From positions 1 to 6,344 of the forward strand of contig CAJXVF010000153.1 in NCBI GenBank assembly GCA_913060845.1: 6,344 bases of DNA. The letters run 5' to 3'. The stretch is from an uncultured Alphaproteobacteria bacterium. GTDB taxonomy: Bacteria > Pseudomonadota > Alphaproteobacteria > Bin95. Under the pieces are notes generated by a model. It had not been told where the DNA came from, did not search any database, and saw only the letters and a program-made list of their open reading frames with translations. Within the stretch, counting starts at the first letter, position 1; each line of letters opens with the position of its first letter. The position numbers and the translations under genes were made by a program. Of the stretch, positions 1-6,344 are shown piece by piece.

Positions 1-49
1 ACGAGATGTAGAGAGGTCTCGTGGGCTCGGAGATGTGTATAAGAGACAG
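1..49. other. Untrimmed Nextera i7-side adapter (not genomic)
   Basis: Bases 1–7 match the end of the Illumina P7 oligo. Bases 8–15 (gtagagag) match, from memory, the Nextera i7 index N707. Bases 16–30 (gtctcgtgggctcgg) are the Nextera Read 2 adapter, and 31–49 (agatgtgtataagagacag) are the 19-bp Tn5 mosaic end. Genomic sequence therefore begins at 50. The PseG–GNAT reading frame continues through this block as an artificial tail (…VSYTHLRAHET…), a translation often seen on contaminated contigs. Confidence 0.98.
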
Positions 50-1223
50 TCTCTGTATTGTGCGAGACCATGCGTATGAATTCATGATTGCGCCATTCCA
101 ATAGGTCGGCGCTGTCTGCTTCTGTCGCGGGACGAAGCTTGATCGGGCACGGCGCAAGCCGCCGGGCGATACGAACAGCCCCCCTACCATCAACACGGCG
201 GCGGCAAGACGCGCTCATCTTTTCTCGCAGCCCGCTATTGCTGCGCAAAGACCGGATCTGGGTTTTAAGCGCTTCCACGCTTGCATCCGCCTGTTCCATG
301 GCGACAAGCAGGCTAAGCCGAGCCGCCTCGTTCACCTGATCTCGTTGATTATCGGCGACGATAATAGCGATGGTAGGCAAGCCCATCGCCATGCGTTCCC
401 AGACCATGCTGCCGCCTGCGCCAATGGCCAGATCTGTAGCTGCCATCAGCTGTCCCATGCGGAAAGAATTGACGTGGCAGGTCCAGCCAAGCTCCGCACA
501 TCGCCCCGCAATCGCGGCGCGACCTTCATGGGCAGCACCGACAACGACATGAGCGTGGTCGCCAACCTCTACAACGGCTGCCAGCGCTTCAATCGCGACC
601 CGTGTCATCCCAGCAGCATCAACAGCGCCGAATGCAATCAGGAACCGCATGGCTTCCCCACCGGGCGCAGGCAAGCGCGGCGGTGCATCCGCAAATTCAC
701 TGCGGAGTGCGGCATACCGGGGGCCGAGCAATAGCTGGCTGCCGGGTGATGTTAGAACCTTGTAGCGATCATGCGGTTTCGCAACGAGGCTAGGGTCCGA
801 CACCAATGCGGCGGCGTGCCGCCTGTCTGCCAGATCATCCATAGCCGCCACATTACGATTGACCGTCGCAACAGCCTGCTCCCAATCAGCATCAAGTCCG
901 TAGTGATCAACAACGATCCACTGTGCGCCGACTTCATCTGCAATTTCACTGGTCTCGACGGCATCATCGCGCCATGGGGCTTTCAGCCAATGGGCGTAGG
1001 GAACTTCGGCGGCCTTCGCTGTATTGTCGCCATCAGTTGGAATGAGAAATTGCAGGCTGTGGCCATCGCCCGTGATGCGTTCAGCAAGCAAGCGGGGAAT
1101 ATCACGGCACACAAATACACACTCTTCACCAAGCGCTTTCACCGCACCAGCCAAGGCCAAGCAACGCATAACATGGCCTGTGCCGATCTCAGCAGAGGCG
1201 TCTGCACGGAATAGCACGGTCAT
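50..1223 (-). CDS. pseG: PseG UDP-sugar hydrolase fused to a GNAT acetyltransferase domain (3'-partial)
   Basis: PseG hydrolyses UDP-2,4-diacetamido-2,4,6-trideoxy-beta-L-altropyranose to UDP and the free sugar, a cytoplasmic step of pseudaminic acid synthesis. I translated the minus strand by hand: 391 codons from ATG at 1223 are uninterrupted to the contig edge. Family marks are FRADASAEIGTGHVMRC at residues 5–21 (His17 is the position of the catalytic His in characterised PseG), VVDHYGLD 104–111, DDLADRRH 129–136, and the UDP-binding GAGGSMVWER 268–277 followed by LPTIAI and DNQ. The usual FGG(A/S)D loop reads FGAVD (198–202). After the hydrolase ends near residue 355, a new domain starts (IKLRPATEADSADLLEWRN, 361–379, then IRMVSHN), typical of the first strand and helix of PseH-like N-acetyltransferases. 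No stop separates the two, so this looks like a PseG–PseH fusion. About 120–150 residues are probably missing. The start overlaps the pseF stop by 4 bp (ATGA); a G-rich run lies 9 nt upstream. The hydrolase call is firm; the acetyl acceptor is inferred. Confidence 0.93.
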
Positions 1224-1911
1224 GGTTTAGCACCCCCAAGTGCCCGGAACATATGCTCCGCCCGCGTCCAATCTTCCAGTGTATCAATATCTTGTACCCT
1301 ATGGCGTGGCAGGACGACAGGGATTGATGCGTGTGAAAACAGCGGCGTTTCAACCACCCAGGCATTAGCGCGCCCCCAATAGAACTGACCAGCGTCATGA
1401 TAGGCCTCTTCAAGGTCCTGCGAGCGCACTTGACTAAATTCTGGGTAGAGTGCAGTCAATCCACCATCACGAATGGCCAATGCGCGTTGAACGGGAAACG
1501 CAAAGCTTGTGACGCTGAAGGCAAAAGCCTTTTCTGGGGTAGCGATGAGCGTTTCATAGGCTGTTATCAGGTCACTGGCGCGCACAAATGGCGCAGTCGC
1601 ATAAATACAGCAAGCGCATGTGATTTCATCACCAGAAGCTTGCAATGCCGCAACCGCATGTTTCACGACCGGGGCCGTGCCCGTCATGTCATCTGCAATT
1701 TCAGCAGGGCGCAGGAACGGAACCTCAGCGCCAAAGGATTCCGCGACACTGGCGATTTCTCTGTCATCGGTCGAAACAATGACCCGTTCGAACAGGCCTG
1801 TCGCAAGTGCTGCCTCAATCGAATAGGCGATAATCGGCTTGCCTTCAAAAGGCCGAATGTTCTTGCGCGGAATACGCTTTGATCCGCCCCGCGCCGGAAT
1901 AATTGCGACGT

Positions 1912-1915
<4 letters not shown>
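1220..1915 (-). CDS. pseF: Pseudaminic acid cytidylyltransferase PseF
   Basis: PseF activates pseudaminic acid with CTP to give CMP-pseudaminic acid and pyrophosphate, the last cytoplasmic step before transfer to flagellin or a surface glycan. The 231-residue length fits the family. The N-terminal nucleotide-binding loop is IPARGGSKRIPRKNI (6–20), the CMP-nonulosonate synthetase signature. It is followed by VIVSTDD (45–51), the PseF-like CIYATAPF (103–110), YHDAGQFYWG (172–181), and VQDIDTLEDW (207–216), whose Asp209 and Asp211 are the expected metal ligands. The IYATAPF and HDAGQFYWG motifs favour PseF over NeuA (sialic) or LegF (legionaminic), and the pseB/pseC/pseG neighbours agree. Its ATG overlaps the pseC stop by 4 bp, and its own TGA overlaps the pseG start by 4 bp, so it is probably translationally coupled on both sides. 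Full length with no anomalies. Confidence 0.95.
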
Positions 1916-4067
<2,152 letters not shown>

Positions 4068-4088
4068 TCAAACCCTAACCTCTAAACC
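4068..4088 (-). repeat. Three imperfect heptad repeats in the pseB leader
   Basis: Read on the minus strand, the leader holds three back-to-back heptads, GGTTTAG, AGGTTAG and GGTTTGA, ending just before pseB. They fill most of the 34-bp gap between the dehydrogenase stop and the pseB start. The AGGG created at the second/third unit junction is the best Shine–Dalgarno candidate, 8 nt from the ATG. Whether the repeat has a function or is chance in so short a stretch cannot be told from one sequence. No terminator hairpin is visible in the gap, so readthrough from the dehydrogenase gene into pseB is plausible. Confidence 0.4.
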
Positions 4089-4098
4089 TGCACCGGCC

Positions 4099-5733
4099 CT
4101 ATTGTAGCGCCTTCAGATAGTCAATGATCGTCTGACGCAATGCTGTATCCTGAATGCCTTCAAACGCCATCGAAGTGCCTGGAATTGACGCTGCCGGACT
4201 GGCCAGGAATGCATCGAGCGCCGCGTCATCCCATACCCCGCCCGCCGCCTTCAGCGCATCAGAATATTGCCCGCCAGGGAGGCTCGCCTTCGCCCGCTCA
4301 TGGACCTCCCAGAGCGATATCCGGTCCGGTCCGGCGATGCCCGGATCAAGGTCATGGCAGGCGCGGCATTGTTCTATCGTATCCTGGGCGTCCTCTGGCA
4401 ATTTCGCCGCCAAGAGTGCTGATTGGGCAGGTGCCATGTCCGTCATCAGGAACATCAACTTGCCGCTATCCGTCCAAAGCGCCACCCGGCCATCGTCCAA
4501 CATTTGGATATCGCGCAGTCGGTCACCAATGCGGATTGGTTCATCCAAAATGACCCGCCCTTCGCGGATATGCAGGCGGTGCAGCGTTTCCTGCTTCAGG
4601 CTGGCGACCATCAGGTCCCCATCCCAAAGCGGCGCAAAATCCTGGAGCTCAATCACATTGCTGATGCCGATGGATAGTGAATAGGCAAGCACCGGCAGAC
4701 TATAGCCATCGTGCCGCCCCTGCTGCTGCCAAGCGCAGGTTCCACAATCCCTACCATATGTGGCAACAGGCCAACCGTAATCCGCACCTTTACGGATCAG
4801 ATTGACTTCATCACCACCAGCAGGTCCGTGCTCTGTCGACCAGATGCGCCCATCCTCAGCAATCACGAGCCCCTGAGGGTTGCGATGGCCAATAGAGAAT
4901 ATTTCTGTGACGCCATTGGCTGGATCAACGACATGCAGTTTGCCGTAGGAGTTTAACGGGTCAGCGGTGGAGATATCTCGCTTCACGCCGTCATTCTTGA
5001 AGTCACCAACAGTGAAAAGAATGCGCCCGTCCGCCATCTCGATCATTCGCCCGCCCGCCTGATGGCCAGCGAAGGGTTTCCGCTTGATGCCGCTCAGGGG
5101 CATACAGGGCGTGGAACTGAAGAGTGTCTGCCAAGGGCCAACCTTTGGCACGTCCCCAGCCGTAAAATCCGCGATGACCAAGTGCAGCTTCACGCATTTC
5201 GCAGCATCATCCCAGCGGGTATGGGTCGCTGCCAACCGCTTGCCATCGCGCAGCAGCAGCAAATCATGCAGCCGCATGCCGAGGCCCGCATAACCGACAT
5301 TGCGCCCGGGCTTAATGGCATAGCCTTCGGATATGGCGTGGGCCTCAAATTGAACTTGATTGGTGTCGAGGCTGATTTGCGTTGCGGTTAGCTTTGGCTC
5401 AGCGTTGCGCTCATCAAAAAAGTGGAAGCGCCCGTTCCGCTCAGCGATCAGCATGCCGCCTGGGATTGGTTGGATTGCACCAGCCCCGCTGACAAATTCA
5501 TCGGCCATCGCGGCAACAGCGTAGGATTTGAGCTTCAACCGTAGGAGCGCCGTTTGGATCGCGGTTTCAGACTGGATCGGCTGCACGCTGGTCGCCAGCG
5601 GATTATACTTCACCAACAGCCGCAGTTTATCGACGGTGAACGTATTCGTGTAGACGAGCCCCGCTACAGTCAACATCGCGACGAGGCCGAAAAGGCCAAG
5701 ACCTGTCAGAATACGGCGTAAAAGACGGAACAC
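4099..5733 (-). CDS. Membrane-anchored PQQ-dependent sugar dehydrogenase with C-terminal cytochrome c domain
   Basis: This is a probable periplasmic quinoprotein that oxidises an aldose or other polyol with PQQ and passes electrons to its own heme. Residues 8–29 form one hydrophobic helix after Arg3/Arg6/Arg7, predicting an N-in anchor with the rest in the periplasm. Residues about 80–430 resemble the GSDH/sorbosone dehydrogenase six-bladed propeller: GHQAGGRM (223–230, His224 at the catalytic-base position of soluble glucose dehydrogenase), TVGD (241–244), GHRNPQGL (282–289), EHGPAGGDEVNLIRKGADYGWP (301–322), SLKQETL (378–384, Lys380) and RLRDIQ (405–410; Arg405/Arg407), the last three supplying PQQ contacts in relatives. 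Residues about 450–544 are a class I cytochrome c: CRACH (456–460) binds heme and Met522 in GTSMAF is the likely sixth ligand. A Cys pair CGTC lies at 330–333. The start is GTG at 5733, with an in-frame TAG 27 nt before it and no other start codon between. Substrate unknown. It is co-oriented with pseB, 34 bp upstream of it. Confidence 0.9.
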   Translation of the reverse strand: MFRLLRRILTGLGLFGLVAMLTVAGLVYTNTFTVDKLRLLVKYNPLATSVQPIQSETAIQTALLRLKLKSYAVAAMADEFVSGAGAIQPIPGGMLIAERNGRFHFFDERNAEPKLTATQISLDTNQVQFEAHAISEGYAIKPGRNVGYAGLGMRLHDLLLLRDGKRLAATHTRWDDAAKCVKLHLVIADFTAGDVPKVGPWQTLFSSTPCMPLSGIKRKPFAGHQAGGRMIEMADGRILFTVGDFKNDGVKRDISTADPLNSYGKLHVVDPANGVTEIFSIGHRNPQGLVIAEDGRIWSTEHGPAGGDEVNLIRKGADYGWPVATYGRDCGTCAWQQQGRHDGYSLPVLAYSLSIGISNVIELQDFAPLWDGDLMVASLKQETLHRLHIREGRVILDEPIRIGDRLRDIQMLDDGRVALWTDSGKLMFLMTDMAPAQSALLAAKLPEDAQDTIEQCRACHDLDPGIAGPDRISLWEVHERAKASLPGGQYSDALKAAGGVWDDAALDAFLASPAASIPGTSMAFEGIQDTALRQTIIDYLKALQ

Positions 5734-5798
5734 TGGGGCAGGCGTCCTGGTTCTAGCGGGCTAACGTGCGCTCGGTTCTCACGCCCTCCCGCACCTGT

Positions 5799-5817
5799 CA
5801 ACCCGTCAGACGGGCCG
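5799..5817 (-). other. Small inverted repeat across the dioxygenase stop codon
   Basis: On the minus strand CGGCCCGT and ACGGGTTG can pair across a 3-nt CTG loop (inner five pairs perfect, two outer G–U pairs), and the stem contains the TGA stop of the dioxygenase. No T-run follows, so it is not a standard intrinsic terminator; it could be a weak 3'-end hairpin or chance in GC-rich sequence. The remaining gap down to the dehydrogenase start (5734–5798) holds a TTGACA on the minus strand (5796–5801) without a credible -10 box. Confidence 0.25.
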
Positions 5818-6316
5818 GTCGCCCTTAACTGTCACCCGGTAACCAGACCGCACGTTCGGGAAATAATCCCACATGGCGATGTGCTGGACACAGCGGTTAT
5901 CCCAGAATGCGATGGAATTCTTCTGCCACTTGAACCGAACCTGCCAGTGCGGCCGGTTGTTATGGGCATACAGGAACCGCAGAATCGCATCCGCTTCATC
6001 CCGTGGCAGGTCTTTGATGCCAACTGTGAACACCGGGTTCACGAAGATCGCCTTCTTGCCGCTAACCGGGTGGGTGCGGATCAACGGATGTTCAGAACGC
6101 GGAAACACGCGGTCATCTTTCCGGCCATCCCGTTGCGCGCGGTCATGATAATTGGGGTTGCCGTCATGGATGGCGGTCAGGCCTTCCAAATACTCTTTCA
6201 TCTTGTCAGACAGCGCGTCATAAGCCGCATACATGCTGGCAAACAGCGTATCGCCGCCTTCCGGCGGAATTGTGTGCAGGCGGAGGATCGAGCCCATCGG
6301 CGGCTCTGGATCGCAG
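5806..6316 (-). CDS. TauD/TfdA-family Fe(II)/2-oxoglutarate dioxygenase (5'-partial)
   Basis: The TauD/TfdA family couples 2-oxoglutarate decarboxylation to substrate hydroxylation, often to release sulfite from sulfonates or to break ether or amine bonds. The genomic part encodes 169 codons of a protein usually about 280–300 residues long. Visible marks are PEPPMGSILRL, PPEGGDTLFASMYAAYDALS, HPLIRTHPVSGKKAIFVN and AFWDNRCVQHIAMWDYFPNVRSGYR. The His in QHIA (codon 5881–5883) is the distal iron ligand. The Arg 11 residues later (5848–5850) matches the 2-oxoglutarate-binding Arg of E. coli TauD (His255/Arg266 spacing), and a further Arg at +15 matches TauD Arg270. The first HxD iron motif should lie only about 3–5 residues beyond the contig edge, so its absence is truncation, not degeneracy. 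The ORF seems to begin with ATG at 6333, but that ATG and the MCIRDS peptide come from adapter. Taurine specificity cannot be claimed. A 72-bp gap separates it from the dehydrogenase. Confidence 0.92.
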
Positions 6317-6344
6317 CTGTCTCTTATACACATCTGACGCTGCC
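6317..6344. other. Untrimmed Nextera i5-side adapter (not genomic)
   Basis: Bases 6317–6335 (ctgtctcttatacacatct) are the reverse complement of the Tn5 mosaic end, and 6336–6344 (gacgctgcc) begin the reverse complement of the Nextera Read 1 adapter. Genomic sequence ends at 6316. With the i7-side adapter at the other end, the contig has the orientation of one complete Nextera library molecule, or of an assembly stopped by read-through at both ends. Confidence 0.98.

Noticed and set aside
752..967. Minus-strand 71-codon frame at 752–967
   Set aside because: It lies in another frame inside PseG on the same strand; the overlying PseG motifs (DHYGLD, DDLADR) are clear.
345..1214. Plus-strand open frames (for example 345–734 and 771–1214) over the left third of the window
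   Set aside because: They lie antisense to a continuous PseG–GNAT frame with clear family motifs, show no recognisable domain and have shadow-like composition.
1397..1882. Plus-strand 161-codon frame opposite pseF
   Set aside because: It is fully antisense to a complete, motif-rich pseF and has no recognisable features.
4140..4684. Long plus-strand frames of 137 and 176 codons opposite the dehydrogenase
   Set aside because: Antisense shadows of the cytochrome c and propeller region, with no domain signature or ribosome-binding site.
5773..5801. Promoter candidate with an exact TTGACA on the minus strand before the dehydrogenase
   Set aside because: At 17–18 nt spacing the -10 position reads GAACCG/AACCGA, nothing like TATAAT; one hexamer is not enough.

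Overview
The window is a metagenome- or draft-assembly-style contig of about 6.27 kb of genomic DNA (50–6316) with untrimmed Illumina Nextera (Tn5 tagmentation) adapter at both ends (1–49 and 6317–6344). Every real gene is on the minus strand, so transcription runs right to left. Base composition (mid-50s % G+C by eye, not counted), compact overlapping genes and a membrane-anchored PQQ dehydrogenase/cytochrome c fusion suggest a Gram-negative proteobacterium, perhaps an alphaproteobacterium. The lineage is inference only; there is no rRNA or other marker gene here.

In transcription order: (1) the C-terminal 169 codons of a TauD/TfdA-type Fe(II)/2-oxoglutarate dioxygenase (5806–6316), cut by the contig end just after where the HxD iron motif should be; (2) a 544-residue membrane-anchored PQQ sugar dehydrogenase beta-propeller with a C-terminal cytochrome c domain (4099–5733); (3) a 34-bp gap with three imperfect heptad repeats; (4) a tightly packed pseudaminic acid operon: pseB (3063–4064), pseC (1912–3066), pseF (1220–1915), and a pseG fused to the start of a GNAT acetyltransferase (50–1223), which runs off the left end with no stop codon.

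The pse genes make and activate the nonulosonic acid pseudaminic acid, used on flagellins, pili, capsules or LPS. PseB dehydrates and epimerises UDP-GlcNAc, PseC aminates C4, an acetyltransferase (PseH role, probably the GNAT domain fused to PseG) acetylates the new amine, PseG removes UDP, PseI (absent, presumably beyond the left edge) condenses the sugar with PEP, and PseF makes CMP-pseudaminic acid. Each of the three pse junctions is a 4-bp ATGA start/stop overlap, which points to translational coupling. The dioxygenase and dehydrogenase are co-oriented, but nothing in the sequence ties them functionally to pseudaminic acid.

The most useful points for a reader are the PseG–GNAT fusion, which is easy to miss because it has no stop in the window; the false adapter-encoded N-terminus (MCIRDS) on the dioxygenase ORF; and the dehydrogenase–cytochrome c fusion beside the pse operon. 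There is no gene-free stretch over 300 bases, and I saw no tRNA, rRNA, CRISPR, insertion sequence or convincing promoter. I did not find a clearly undescribed system.
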